Positions 53,762 through 63,277 are shown, numbered from the stretch's first letter. The stretch is 64,000 nt of DNA from Oceanibacterium hippocampi (GCF_900172325.1 NZ_FWFR01000003.1:248001-312000); one strand, 5' to 3'. Numbers and translations: made by a program. The notes: a model not told the origin generated them from the letters alone.

Positions 53762-54556
53762 CTAGCTCCGCTCTTCCACGACCGGCTGCCAGATGACGTT
53801 CTTCGTTCGATCGCCGCGGGTGAGCTCCTGGGAATACTCATACATGTCGGGTCTGTAGAGCGCCTCCAGATATTCGACGGGGGCCCCTGAAACGTCCCGC
53901 ACAAGCCGTTTCACGCAAAGCAGCGCCGAGCCCAGATTGACATCGAGAAGTTGCGCCGTTCGATGATCGGCAAGCCGCGCGGAAATCGCCTGTGATGCCC
54001 GGTCGATCTTCCGCCCCTGCTCTTCCAGCAGCATCAGGAGGGGTTTCTCCTCCAACTCGGCGGAACTGAAATTGCTGCCGATCTCCTTCGGCACGAAGGT
54101 CGTGAGGTGCGAGAAAGGAACGTTCTTGTAAGAGCGAACCCGCAGCGCTCTCTGAACCTTCTCGCCCTCGGGTAGTTCCAGCAGCTGCCGGATGTCGTCA
54201 GGCGGCAGGATGTAGGAGAACTCGATCAATCGCGCTTTCGTGCGCAGGCCCATCGCGACGAGATTGTCGAAAATGCCATTGAGACCGGAATGCAGCGCCT
54301 TGGTGGACTTGGGTTTGTTGAGCGGAAACGTACCGCGCCCGCGGGAGCGGGTAATCAGTCCTTCGCTTTGCAGGCGGTCGAGTGCCCGGCGAACGGTAAT
54401 GCGCGAGACCCCGAACATCTCCGTGAAGTCGGGCTCGGACGGCATGGGTTGATTTACCGGATACTCGCCATCCTCGATGTGCTGCCGGAGAATCAGATAA
54501 ACCTGGTGGTGAAGAGGCGTGATTTCATCCTGATCCAGCTTCGTTCGTCTCGGCAC
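53762..54556 (-). CDS. GntR-family regulator, HutC subfamily (UTRA domain)
   Basis: This 264-residue regulator has a winged helix (PSEPDFTEMFGVSRITVRRALDRLQSEGLI, about residues 35-75) and a UTRA domain ending in GAPVEYLEALYRPDMYEYSQEL. I prefer the GTG at 54556 because AGAGGGA lies seven bases upstream and the product begins PRRTKLDQDEITPLHHQVY; an ATG at 54604 adds 16 residues without a ribosome site. It converges on the leuD-like gene and is 214 bases from the end of the liv operon, so its target is unclear. Confidence 0.87.
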   Translation of the reverse strand: MPRRTKLDQDEITPLHHQVYLILRQHIEDGEYPVNQPMPSEPDFTEMFGVSRITVRRALDRLQSEGLITRSRGRGTFPLNKPKSTKALHSGLNGIFDNLVAMGLRTKARLIEFSYILPPDDIRQLLELPEGEKVQRALRVRSYKNVPFSHLTTFVPKEIGSNFSSAELEEKPLLMLLEEQGRKIDRASQAISARLADHRTAQLLDVNLGSALLCVKRLVRDVSGAPVEYLEALYRPDMYEYSQELTRGDRTKNVIWQPVVEERS

Positions 54557-54770
54557 TGAAAATTCCCTCTCCAGATCAGGCGCACTCCGGGCACACCTCG
54601 TCATATGTCACGCACAAGTTACAACGGTCGGCGGAGCAGTTTAAGCACCGAAAGCCGCGCGCTTTCCTGTCAATCGTCACTGGCCACCGGGCTCGATGGA
54701 TCGTCCGCGTGACCGGGCCTCGTTCTCCATGCCTGGCCGACCCCTTCGGCCGCGAGTAGCGGCAGCAGGT

Positions 54771-55472
54771 TCAAAGCCCCAGGTAGGACCGCTTGAGGTC
54801 AGGATTGTCGAGCAGTTCGTCGGCTGGTCCGCTCAGCGTAATAAGCCCATTCTCGATGACGTAGGCGCGATTGGCCAGCGCCAGCGACTCCATAACGTTC
54901 TGCTCGACGAGCAGGATCGAAAGGCCTTCCTCGTGCAACCGGCGGATCAGCCCGAACATCTCCTCGACCAGCAACGGGGATAGGCCAAGTGACGGCTCGT
55001 CGAGGATCAACAGCCGCGGCTCTGCCATCATCGCGCGGCCAATGGCCAGCATCTGCTGCTCGCCGCCGGACAGGGTGCCGGCGTGCTGGGTGAAGCGCTC
55101 GCCGAGGCGGGGGAAGACCGCGACCACGCCATCGAGGTTACGCTTCCGGTTGGCGCGCCCGCGGCGGTAGCCGCCGAGCAACAGGTTGTCCCGCACGGTC
55201 ATGTTGGGAAAGACCCGCCGCCCTTCAGGCACCTGGATCACGCCCCGTTCGACAATGCGTTCGCTCGGCGCGCCGCAGATGTCCTCGCCGTCGAAACGGA
55301 TGGCGCCGCCGAAAGGCGGAAACAGGCCCGAGATAGTGTTGTTGAGTGTCGACTTGCCGGCACCGTTGGAGCCGAGGATCGCGACGATCTCGTCGTCACC
55401 GACGTCGAGGTCAACCCCGTGCAACACCTCGACGGCACCATATCCGGCTCGCAGATCGCGCACCTCAAGCAC
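54771..55472 (-). CDS. livF: Branched-chain amino acid-type ABC transporter ATPase, LivF
   Basis: This 233-residue ABC ATPase has Walker A GSNGAGKST, signature LSGGEQQMLAIGRAMM and Walker B LLILDEPSLGL, with the LivF C-terminus. The start is a GTG at 55472 with a GGAGG site five bases upstream, overlapping the livG stop by eight bases. The open frame runs further upstream inside livG. It is the last gene of the livKHMGF operon. Confidence 0.93.
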   Translation of the reverse strand: MLEVRDLRAGYGAVEVLHGVDLDVGDDEIVAILGSNGAGKSTLNNTISGLFPPFGGAIRFDGEDICGAPSERIVERGVIQVPEGRRVFPNMTVRDNLLLGGYRRGRANRKRNLDGVVAVFPRLGERFTQHAGTLSGGEQQMLAIGRAMMAEPRLLILDEPSLGLSPLLVEEMFGLIRRLHEEGLSILLVEQNVMESLALANRAYVIENGLITLSGPADELLDNPDLKRSYLGL

Positions 55473-56208
55473 GCTTTCCTCCCGCAGCGAGCCGCTCGCT
55501 GGCGCCGTGCCCGAGGTAGGCTTCGATAACGCGCGGATCCTCGGCCATCGCCCGCGGCGGGCCGTCGGCAATGATTGCACCGTTGTTGAGGACATAGGTG
55601 TGATCGGACAGGCTCATCACCGCCTGCATGACGTGCTCAATCAGCAAGATGGTGACGCCCGATTCCCGGATGCCCCGCACGACGCGAACGATGTCCTCAA
55701 CTTCGGTGGCGTTGAGGCCGGCCATGACCTCGTCGAGCAGAAGCAGGCTCGGTCCGGTCGCGAGCGCCCGGGCCAGCTCGAGCCGCTTGCGCCCGGCGAC
55801 CGTCAGGTCCGCTGCCGGCTGGTCGATCTGACGCATCATGCCGACACGCTCGGCAACCTCGGCTGCACGATCAAGCGCCTGGCGGCGGCTGGCAAGCCGG
55901 GCGTGGGCGCCCACCGCGATGTTCTCGCGGACGGTCAGGTTGGCGAACGGCTGAACGACCTGGAAGGTGCGGACCAGACCGCGCCGGCAGATCGCATGCG
56001 GCGCCAGCGCGGTGATATCGCTGCCCTTGAACATGACGCTGCCGCCATCGGGCTTGAGAAAGCCGGCGATCGTGGCAAACAGCGTCGTCTTGCCGGCGCC
56101 GTTCGGGCCGATCAGCGAGACGATGCGCCCCTCGGGCACCGTCAAGCCGGCCCCGTTCACGGCGGTAAGACCGCCAAAGCGCTTGGTGATGCCGCGCACC
56201 TCAAGCAT
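55465..56208 (-). CDS. livG: Branched-chain amino acid-type ABC transporter ATPase, LivG
   Basis: This 247-residue ABC ATPase has Walker A GPNGAGKTT, a LivG-type signature DLTVAGRKRLELARAL, and Walker B LLLLDEVMAGL. The VAGRK form in place of LSGGQ is common in LivG proteins. Its start overlaps the livM stop by eight bases and its end overlaps livF. It energises import together with LivF. Confidence 0.93.
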   Translation of the reverse strand: MLEVRGITKRFGGLTAVNGAGLTVPEGRIVSLIGPNGAGKTTLFATIAGFLKPDGGSVMFKGSDITALAPHAICRRGLVRTFQVVQPFANLTVRENIAVGAHARLASRRQALDRAAEVAERVGMMRQIDQPAADLTVAGRKRLELARALATGPSLLLLDEVMAGLNATEVEDIVRVVRGIRESGVTILLIEHVMQAVMSLSDHTYVLNNGAIIADGPPRAMAEDPRVIEAYLGHGASERLAAGGKRA

Positions 56209-57196
56209 GTTCGGCGCTCCGCGCGGGCCTGGCGCGCCGGCGCAGCAGGCCCATCAGGCCGCTCGGCAGAAACGCCAGCATCAAGACCAGCAGGATGCCG
56301 TAGATCACGAGGTCGAGCCCGGGATGGTCGATCCCGGCTGCCGCCGTCAGGGCCTTGGTCAATTCGCCGACGCCGTGCAGCACGATCGAGCCGAGCAACG
56401 GGCCGAATATCGTGCCCATGCCGCCGATGATCGGCGCGACCAGCGCCTCGACCGACTTGCCGGGCCCGAAGGCAATGAAGGGGTCCATGAGCAGGAACTT
56501 CTGGACATAGAACACGCCGGCGCTGGCGGTCAGCGCGGCGGAGATGCAGATCGCCCGCATCTTGACGGCGAAGGCATCGATACCCAGCGCCTCGGCCGCG
56601 TCCTCGTTCTCGCGCACCGCCATCAGTTGGGCTCCGAAGCGCGAATGTTCGATCCACCAGGCAACGAGCAGCGCGACGACGGTTAGCGCGAGAATCATGT
56701 AGTAGTAGCCGACGCCGCTCGCGAACTGCAGCATCGTGATCGCCTGATCGGGATCGCGATTGAGCCTGAGGTAGATGCCCTGGCCGCCTTCGGTGATCTC
56801 TATCGAGGTCGCCAGCACCCGGAAGGCCTCGGCGAAGGCAAGCGTGATCAGCGCGAAATAGGAGCCGCGCAGGCCGTAGCGAAAGCTCAGATAGCCGATG
56901 AAGGCGCCGACCAGGACGCCCGCGAGAACGGCTGGCGTGATCGCCAGCCACGGGTTCCAGCCGTACTGGGTCTGCAGGATCGCCTGCACGTAGGCGCCGG
57001 TGCCGAAGAACACCGCGTGGCCAAACGACAATTGCCCGCCATAGCCGCCGAGGATGTTCCATCCCTGACCGAGGACCCCGACGAACAGGGTCAGGATCAG
57101 GAAGTCCATCCAGAAGCCGGAGGTCACGACCAGCGGCATCGCCAGCATCGCGGCGAGCGCGCCGAGCGCGACGGCGGTGCGTTGGCCGGCCCTCAT
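56201..57196 (-). CDS. livM: ABC transporter permease, LivM
   Basis: This 331-residue membrane protein has about ten hydrophobic segments and the LivM landmarks NILGGYGGQLSFGHAVFFGTGAY, YFALITLAFAEAFR, and a late GGMGTIFGPLLGSI loop. The ATG at 57196 overlaps the livH stop (ATGA). The frame stays open 133 codons upstream, but that region is the livH gene. Together with LivH it forms the membrane channel of a Liv-type importer. Confidence 0.92.
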   Translation of the reverse strand: MRAGQRTAVALGALAAMLAMPLVVTSGFWMDFLILTLFVGVLGQGWNILGGYGGQLSFGHAVFFGTGAYVQAILQTQYGWNPWLAITPAVLAGVLVGAFIGYLSFRYGLRGSYFALITLAFAEAFRVLATSIEITEGGQGIYLRLNRDPDQAITMLQFASGVGYYYMILALTVVALLVAWWIEHSRFGAQLMAVRENEDAAEALGIDAFAVKMRAICISAALTASAGVFYVQKFLLMDPFIAFGPGKSVEALVAPIIGGMGTIFGPLLGSIVLHGVGELTKALTAAAGIDHPGLDLVIYGILLVLMLAFLPSGLMGLLRRRARPARSAEHA

Positions 57197-58092
57197 CGCA
57201 GCTTTTCCCCGAACAGGCCGCTCGGCCGCAGTAGCAGGATCAGGATGAAGATCAACGAGATGGTGATCTGCCCCAGGCTCTCGCCGAGGAACAATCCGCC
57301 GACCGACTCGGCGATTCCGATGATGAAACCGCCGACCAGCGCGCCGACGAAACTGCCCATGCCGCCCAGGACAACGACGGTAAAGGCGATCAGCACGAAG
57401 GTGTAGCCGATCCGCGGCGAGATCGCGAAACGCGGCGCCAACAGGGCCGCCGCGGCGCCGACGCAGGCCGTGCCGATGCCGAAGCTCAGCGCGAAGATGT
57501 GCTCGACATTGATGCCCACGAGGCGCGCGCCCTGGCGCTCTTTCGCGACCGCGCGGATCGCCCGGCCGGTGTCGCTGGCCGACATGAACATCCACAGCGT
57601 CGCGGTGATCAACAGCGCCGCGCCGAACGCGGCCATCTGCGTGACGAGAAGGTACGTCACGCCCAGGTCGATACCGGCCAGTTCGTAGGGAACGCGGATA
57701 TTGCGTTCATTCGCGGTAAAGAAGAACAGCGCCAGATTCTCGATGACGATCGAGACGCCGAGCGTGACCAGCAGGGTGATCTCGTCGCGGCCGTGACTGG
57801 TCTTGCCGATGACATAGCGCTGCAGCCCGTAACCGAACAGGAAAGCCGCCACCAGGATGACCGGCATTGCCATGTAGGGGTCGACGCCGACAATCTGGTT
57901 CAGGAAGAAGACGCCGTACATGGCCAGCATGAGCAGCGTGCCATGGGCGAAATTGATGATATGCAGGACGCCGTAGATGAGCGTGAGACCGAGCGCAACG
58001 AGCGCATAGACGGCCCCCGTCATGGTGCCGTTGATGATCGACGCGAGAATGATCCCGCAGCCGTGCCCGGTCAGATTGGCGCAGGCATCCAT
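57193..58092 (-). CDS. livH: ABC transporter permease, LivH
   Basis: This 299-residue permease has eight or nine hydrophobic segments and the LivH start IINGTMTGAVYALVALGLTLIYGVLHIINFAHG. The coupling motif AVAKERQGARLVGIN, with the conserved EAA-type loop, and the late GGMGSFVGALVGGFIIGI are present. It begins 79 bases after the substrate-binding gene. The first ATG at 58092 adds a short hydrophilic leader that could be trimmed. Confidence 0.92.
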   Translation of the reverse strand: MDACANLTGHGCGIILASIINGTMTGAVYALVALGLTLIYGVLHIINFAHGTLLMLAMYGVFFLNQIVGVDPYMAMPVILVAAFLFGYGLQRYVIGKTSHGRDEITLLVTLGVSIVIENLALFFFTANERNIRVPYELAGIDLGVTYLLVTQMAAFGAALLITATLWMFMSASDTGRAIRAVAKERQGARLVGINVEHIFALSFGIGTACVGAAAALLAPRFAISPRIGYTFVLIAFTVVVLGGMGSFVGALVGGFIIGIAESVGGLFLGESLGQITISLIFILILLLRPSGLFGEKLR

Positions 58093-58171
58093 GGTCAGTT
58101 CATGTGCTGGCGGCCGGGGCGCGGCGGAAGCGGCACCGCGCCGCCTCCGCCGCCATGCGTCGTTGCGCGTC

Positions 58172-59398
58172 TCACGCCGGGCGCGGGAAGACCGCCTTGG
58201 ACGTCGCGTAATCGGCTGGCGCGATGACCTCGATCTCCTGGCCCTGATACTGCAGGTTCAGGGGCTGCGCGCCCTGATTCTGGCCATTGACGAACTTTGT
58301 CGGGCCATAGGGCATGATGTGATCGCTCCAGTTGCTGGCGGCCAGCGCATCGATGATCTTCTTGCGGTCGGCGGATGCGGCCTGCTCCATCGCGTCGGCC
58401 ACCAGCTTGACCGCGCTGTAGGCAAGGAAGACCTCGTAGGTGAAGTGCACGCCGGCGGCCTCGCTGATCTTGCGAAGCGCCATGGCCCCCGCGCTCTTCG
58501 GATTATACCAGTGATTGCAGTCCATGATGTACTGGCAGGCCTCCGGGTACTCCGCGAGGAACTTGTAGGACGAGCCGCTGCCGCCGAGCACCGAGTAGAT
58601 GCCCTTCGGTTGTACGCGCTGCTGCTGCATGGTGCGCACCAGAAGCTCGTACTCGTTCGGATAGCTGGACGGGATCACGACATCCGGATTGGCCGACTTG
58701 ATCTGCAGCACGATGTTGCTGAAGTCGCGATGCGGTGTCGGATGCCCCACCTTCGTTACCGAGAAGCCGGCCGCGGTCAGGCCCTCCTCGAGCAAGGCAG
58801 CCGTGCCGCCGCCGAACGGCGTCGAATCCTCATGCACGATCATGATCGATTTGACCGGCTTGCCCGCAGCATCGTTCATGGCGATGAAGCGCTCGACGCC
58901 GACCTTGGTGATGACGCCGTAGCCCGGCCCGAAGCGGAACACGTTGTCGAGCCCGCGTTCCACGATCTTGTCGGTGACGCCGACGTCGACGACGTGCGGG
59001 ATGCCGTATTTCGCCGCGACCTGCGTCGTCGACATGCTGATGCCGCTGGCATAGGCGCCGACGATGCACGACACGCCGGCTTCATTGAACTTCTCGACCT
59101 CGGACGCGCCGATTTCCGGTTTCGACTGTGCGTCGCCGAGCACCGCTTCGAGCTGTGCCCCACCGAGCGACTTGATGCCGCCGGAGGCGTTGATCTCCTT
59201 GATCGCCTCCACGGCACCGAACCGGCACTGCGTACCGTTGAACTGCAAGAATCCTGTCACCGGATGTACCAGGCCGATCTTTACCGGCGCGGCCTGTGCC
59301 CGCAGAACGCCGGGGAAACCGACGATACCCGCCGCCGCTGCCGAGCCGGCCACGAACCCCCGTCGCGTAATCTGGTACGTCTTTCGCTTCTCAGTCAT
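58172..59398 (-). CDS. ABC transporter substrate-binding protein, LivK-like, with twin-arginine leader
   Basis: This 408-residue type I periplasmic-binding protein serves the Liv-type importer encoded downstream. The N-terminus has a twin-arginine type leader (ITRRGFVAGS) followed by an Ala-rich hydrophobic stretch and an AQA cleavage site. Mature features include KIGLVHPVTGFLQFNG, the fold core IVGAYASGIS, and a hinge around PSSYPNEYELLVRTMQQ. Similar receptors bind amino acids, amides, urea or aromatic acids. Given the neighbouring ligase/thiolase operon, a carboxylate ligand is plausible but unproven. Confidence 0.9.
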   Translation of the reverse strand: MTEKRKTYQITRRGFVAGSAAAAGIVGFPGVLRAQAAPVKIGLVHPVTGFLQFNGTQCRFGAVEAIKEINASGGIKSLGGAQLEAVLGDAQSKPEIGASEVEKFNEAGVSCIVGAYASGISMSTTQVAAKYGIPHVVDVGVTDKIVERGLDNVFRFGPGYGVITKVGVERFIAMNDAAGKPVKSIMIVHEDSTPFGGGTAALLEEGLTAAGFSVTKVGHPTPHRDFSNIVLQIKSANPDVVIPSSYPNEYELLVRTMQQQRVQPKGIYSVLGGSGSSYKFLAEYPEACQYIMDCNHWYNPKSAGAMALRKISEAAGVHFTYEVFLAYSAVKLVADAMEQAASADRKKIIDALAASNWSDHIMPYGPTKFVNGQNQGAQPLNLQYQGQEIEVIAPADYATSKAVFPRPA

Positions 59399-59685
59399 CT
59401 CCGCCTCCCATCTTGCACGATAGAACCATTTTATTCTGCTTGTCTGCAGTGAGTCCTCGTCGATCGGATTCTATGCTCGCGACCTCCAACCAGACTTTGT
59501 GTCGTCAGGCGCCAGCAATTGCCCGGCCGATGGCGGCCGGTGATGTGCGCGCCCGACCGGCCGGCCCGGTCGCAGCCATCCCGCGCAACCCTTCAACGGA
59601 CGTATGGACTGGCGGGGTCGGGATGTCATGGCGCCAGCGAGCGCCGCGGCCGCGCTCACGCAGGGCCAGCCTGTTGGCGGCCGGC

Positions 59686-59934
59686 TCACCGAGCTCCCGC
59701 CGCGGGACATGCCGCATAGGTCACCGGTAATCGCCTTTCGCCCGGCGGAAACGGGGCATTCCGTTTCCCGCCGACGGCGATCGCATTGCGCAGAACCGCG
59801 CGGATCTGATGAGGGAGGGGGGGCGGCAGGCCAGCGTCGATCCGGATCTCCCGACCCGTCTCACCACGCATAGCCTGCGCGAGCGCTGGACTCATGGTTC
59901 CCCATTTTGGCGACGGCGACCGCGTCACGCCCAA
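59686..59934 (-). pseudogene. Possible remnant of a GntR-type winged-helix gene
   Basis: A minus-strand frame reads LPHQIRAVLRNAIAVG followed by PFPPGERRLP, which resembles the start of a GntR/MocR winged helix (QI..LR.AI..G....PG.RLP), then loses similarity and stops. Other frames downstream contain fragments such as RRELGEP. This could be a frameshifted regulator remnant or a chance likeness. The rest of the 59399-59930 gap shows no convincing gene. Confidence 0.25.
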
Positions 59935-59966
59935 TTGATATAATGATATATTTACATGTCAATTGG
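59931..59966. promoter_or_regulatory. AT-rich palindrome with embedded promoter-like boxes
   Basis: Perfect eight-base arms CCAATTGA and TCAATTGG flank a 20-base core that is almost entirely A and T, in strong contrast to its surroundings. On the minus strand a consensus TTGACA lies at 59962-59957, with TATCAA 16 bases further on. It points toward the possible regulator remnant and, about 530 bases on, the liv operon. The 59967-60140 stretch to its right holds no gene. Confidence 0.55.
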
Positions 59967-60140
59967 AGCCTCGCGAGTCATTTCTGGAAGAGGAAAAATG
60001 ACATGCCGATGGGCGCCGGGACCGTCATTGACGGTTACGGTGAAGGGGCACCCGAGGCCGACGGGGATCCTGTCCGGTCACCAGGCGCGATCACAGGGCG
60101 GTATCGCGGGCGACGGACGAACCGCGCGAGCCACAGCCTG

Positions 60141-61208
60141 TCAGGGCAGAATACGCATCCGCCGCAACTCGCCCAGGACCTGCAAAAAGGCCTGTTCGCT
60201 GTCCACCGCAGCGGAAAAACCGAACCGACGGGCCTTGATCGTCGAGGAGATGTCGTCCCAGGTGGCGGCGAGCAGTCCGTCGAGATAGGACCACGAGACG
60301 AGTTGCGCCATGGCCGCCGGCCGCAAGCCATGCTTCCGCACCACACCGTCCCAGACCGCCGCCTTGTCGGCCATCATCTCGGCGAGCGGAATCTGCTGCA
60401 CCGGCCCAACTTCCATCCCGAAAAAATCGGCGATCCGGGGCCACAGATCCTGCCAGCGAAAGACGTCGCCGTTGGTGATGTTGAAGCTTTCTCCGGTACA
60501 AGTCGGCGTCGTGGCAACCCATTCCATCGCCTCGGCGAGCAGGGTCGCCGTGACCCCTTGCGAGATCTTGGCGTAACTCGCCGGCGGGCCGGGAAAGCGC
60601 AGCGGCAGGTCGAGTGCTCTCGATATCGCCGCATAAACCCCAATTGCCGTGACGAGGCTGTTGCCGGTTCCGCCGTTGTGACCCCAGACCGTGTGCGGCC
60701 GCAGGGTCGAGAAGGTCCAGGTCTTGCCACGCTGACGGCTGGCGATGACGTCATACTGGGAATGATAGAAATTCGGCGACATGTGTCGCGGGTCGGTTTC
60801 CCGCGCCGGCAATCGATAGGGTCCGAGGTGGCTGCCGTACCATTTCGTGCCGTGAACCAGGCAGACATGCCGCAAGTCCGCCGCCACTGGCTCGAGGACA
60901 TCGAGAAGATTCGTCAATGCGGCGAGGTTCGCGTCTGCCTCCTCGGCAGGCGTCCCGCCGGGTAGCCGGGTGGTGAGGAAGACATGGCTCACGGACGCGA
61001 ACTGCTGTCGCTGCGCATCCAGTTTCGCCCGGTCGAGGAGATCGACCGCGACGAAACCGTCGGCCGGCACATTTGCCGGCTCGTTGCGGGACAGTCCGAT
61101 CGTGCGCCAACCGGCGCTCGCCGTCAGGCGATGAAGCAGGGTCCAGCCGACGACACCCGTCGCGCCGACCACCAGCGCCGTTCGGTTCGTACTGCTATTG
61201 TCCGCCAT
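60141..61208 (-). CDS. PRISE-type short-chain dehydrogenase (progesterone 5-beta-reductase/iridoid synthase-like)
   Basis: This 355-residue NAD(P)-binding protein has the Rossmann motif VGATGVVGWTLLHRL and the paired catalytic residues of the PRISE group: Lys in HGTKWYGSH and Tyr in SPNFYHSQYDVI. PRISE enzymes reduce the C=C bond of activated enones and enals. The ATG at 61208 overlaps the upstream ligase by 14 bases; the longer open frame upstream lies inside that ligase. It is the last gene of the thiolase-DUF35-ligase operon, so it may reduce an unsaturated intermediate or product there. Confidence 0.87.
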   Translation of the reverse strand: MADNSSTNRTALVVGATGVVGWTLLHRLTASAGWRTIGLSRNEPANVPADGFVAVDLLDRAKLDAQRQQFASVSHVFLTTRLPGGTPAEEADANLAALTNLLDVLEPVAADLRHVCLVHGTKWYGSHLGPYRLPARETDPRHMSPNFYHSQYDVIASRQRGKTWTFSTLRPHTVWGHNGGTGNSLVTAIGVYAAISRALDLPLRFPGPPASYAKISQGVTATLLAEAMEWVATTPTCTGESFNITNGDVFRWQDLWPRIADFFGMEVGPVQQIPLAEMMADKAAVWDGVVRKHGLRPAAMAQLVSWSYLDGLLAATWDDISSTIKARRFGFSAAVDSEQAFLQVLGELRRMRILP

Positions 61209-62853
61209 CGGCTTTCGCGGCCCCCTGCTTGCGCTGTCGCATGTCGAAACAGCCCGGCCGCATAGTCGGGTCCTCGCCCGGCCCGACGATCGCCGATTTC
61301 TGGAGCTTCTGCGTCGACGTCGTGGGCAGCGAATCCAGGAACAGCACCCATCCCGGCGCCTTGAAATAGGCGAGCCGGGCCAGCGCCAGGTCGACGATCT
61401 CCATCGCCAGCGCCGCGTCACCGGAACGCTCCGGCACGGTGACGACACAGGCCATCACCTCTTCCTGCCGCAGGTCGTCAGGCACCGGGATACAGGCCAC
61501 CTGCCGGACATGCTCATGCTGCGCCAGGCAGGATTCCACCTCCGCGGCGGCAATGTTCTGGCCGCTGCGGCGGATCATGTGTTTCTTCCGGTCGACGAAG
61601 GTGTAACTGCCGTCGACTTCGCGCCGGACGATGTCGCCGGTATGGAACCAGCCGTCGCGCCAGGCCTCGGCGGTTGCTTCCGGGTCGCGGAAGTATTCCC
61701 GGAACAGGCCGCGCCTGGGGTCGGGACCGGCGCGCCTGACACACAATTCCCCGGGCATTGACGGATCCACTTCGTCGCCCCGGTCATCGATGAGCGCGAT
61801 CTCCATTCCGCGCAGCGGCCGGCCAATGCTGCGCCGCCCCTCGGATCGCGGTTCGACATTGGCGGCGGTCGAGATCGCGACCTCGGACATTCCCCAGACC
61901 TCGACGAGCGGCATGCCGAAACGGGACTCGAACGTCCGTTGCTGATCGGGGTCGATCCCGGCGCCGACGCCGAAGCGGACGTGATGCCGGCGTTCATCCG
62001 GATCGAACGGGGCGGCCAGCGTCACCGGCGGGATCAGGCCGAGATAGTGCAGGATGGTCGCGCCGGTTTCGCGGAGATCCCGCCACCAGCTTTTCGGACG
62101 GAAGCGATCCGGGAAGATCATGCAGTTCGCCGACATGATCATCGCCATGTTCGAGATGGCGAAGCTGTTGGCGTAGAACATCGGCAACGGGTTGAACAGG
62201 CGTTCCTGCCCGAACCGGACAGTCATCAGGCCGCCCGCCGTCAGATAGCGTTCGGCGGCAAAGTAGAAATACTCGTTCGGAATGACGCAGCCTTTCGGCA
62301 TCCCGGTCGTTCCCGAGGTGTAGAGGATGGCCGCCGTGGTCTCGCGCCCGGGCGCCTCGCCGGTGCCGGGCCGACGAGCGGCCGGAATCTCCGGATCATC
62401 GCCCTCGCAGACGGCGATGGCCGGTTGCACGTCCAGGGTCGCCACGGCCCCAGTCAACGTACGCAGGCGCGAGGGGAGCGCGACCACGAGATCGACCTCG
62501 GCATGGCCGAGAACGAAACGCAGGTCGTCCTGCCGGTAATCCGGGTTGAGCGGCAGGACGCAGACGCCGAGCCCGTTGAGCGCCAGCATATGCACCAGGA
62601 TGTCGGGCCGGTTGTCGAGCAGAAGGGCGATCCGGTGACCCGTCGTGAAACCGGCGGCCGCATAAAGCGCCTGGAGCCGCTTCACCGAGGCCGCCACCTC
62701 GCGGTAAGACCATTCCGCGCCGCCCGGCAGATAGTCGCGATCGGCCCGGGCCGGGACGGCGATGCAGGCACCTTCGGGGTTGGCCGCCGTGGCGGCCATG
62801 AAGGCGTCACAGGCTGTGGATAGGTCTGTCCGCGCCCAGATCTCGGCGTTCAT
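61195..62853 (-). CDS. Acyl-CoA ligase (crotonobetaine/carnitine-CoA ligase-like ANL enzyme)
   Basis: This 552-residue ANL enzyme has the phosphate loop YTSGTTGMPKG, the late GWFHTGDIVRREVDGSYTF region, and the hinge DRKKHMIRRSGQNIAAAEVESCL, which resembles CaiC-type ligases. The usual C-terminal lysine lies in TSTQKLQKSAI. Its ATG overlaps the TGA of the DUF35 gene by one base (TGATG). It would activate the acid handled by this operon; the substrate is unknown. Confidence 0.9.
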   Translation of the reverse strand: MNAEIWARTDLSTACDAFMAATAANPEGACIAVPARADRDYLPGGAEWSYREVAASVKRLQALYAAAGFTTGHRIALLLDNRPDILVHMLALNGLGVCVLPLNPDYRQDDLRFVLGHAEVDLVVALPSRLRTLTGAVATLDVQPAIAVCEGDDPEIPAARRPGTGEAPGRETTAAILYTSGTTGMPKGCVIPNEYFYFAAERYLTAGGLMTVRFGQERLFNPLPMFYANSFAISNMAMIMSANCMIFPDRFRPKSWWRDLRETGATILHYLGLIPPVTLAAPFDPDERRHHVRFGVGAGIDPDQQRTFESRFGMPLVEVWGMSEVAISTAANVEPRSEGRRSIGRPLRGMEIALIDDRGDEVDPSMPGELCVRRAGPDPRRGLFREYFRDPEATAEAWRDGWFHTGDIVRREVDGSYTFVDRKKHMIRRSGQNIAAAEVESCLAQHEHVRQVACIPVPDDLRQEEVMACVVTVPERSGDAALAMEIVDLALARLAYFKAPGWVLFLDSLPTTSTQKLQKSAIVGPGEDPTMRPGCFDMRQRKQGAAKADGGQ

Positions 62854-63272
62854 CAGGCCCGATCCACCGCCCTGGCCGGACGGAAGGTCACCAGCGGATG
62901 CGGATCGTTGCTGGCCGCGAACACCGGTTCCAGTTCCATCCCGATATGAACCGCCTCCGCGTCCGCGCCCGTCAGGTTGGTCACGAACCTGACGCCCGGC
63001 GCATCATCGAATTCAACCAGCCCGACCATGTAGGGAAGGCGATCCGCGAAGGCGGGATCGAAGGCATGGCGGACCACCGTCCAGCTGAACAGGGTGCCGT
63101 TGCGCCGCACCTGGCCCCAGCCGATCTTCTCGCTGCGGCAATGCGGACAGCGCTTCATCGGATACCAGTGAAAGCGGCCGCAGGATTCGCATTTCGGGAA
63201 GCGCAGTTCGCCCTGCCGGGCGTAATCGTAGAAATGCTCGAACTCGGGCGCGAAACTCTGTTGTTCCTTCAT
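62853..63272 (-). CDS. DUF35 / OB-fold zinc-ribbon protein (thiolase partner, second copy)
   Basis: This 139-residue protein has four zinc-ribbon cysteines (Cys28, Cys31, Cys42, Cys45) in FPKCESCGRFHWYPMKRCPHC followed by an OB-fold. It is about 20 residues shorter at the N-terminus than the copy at 10610-11095 and only distantly similar. It starts five bases after the thiolase stop and overlaps the ligase start, so it is likely a subunit of that thiolase complex. The ATG at 63272 fits the family start. Confidence 0.88.
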   Translation of the reverse strand: MKEQQSFAPEFEHFYDYARQGELRFPKCESCGRFHWYPMKRCPHCRSEKIGWGQVRRNGTLFSWTVVRHAFDPAFADRLPYMVGLVEFDDAPGVRFVTNLTGADAEAVHIGMELEPVFAASNDPHPLVTFRPARAVDRA

Positions 63273-63277
63273 GATCG

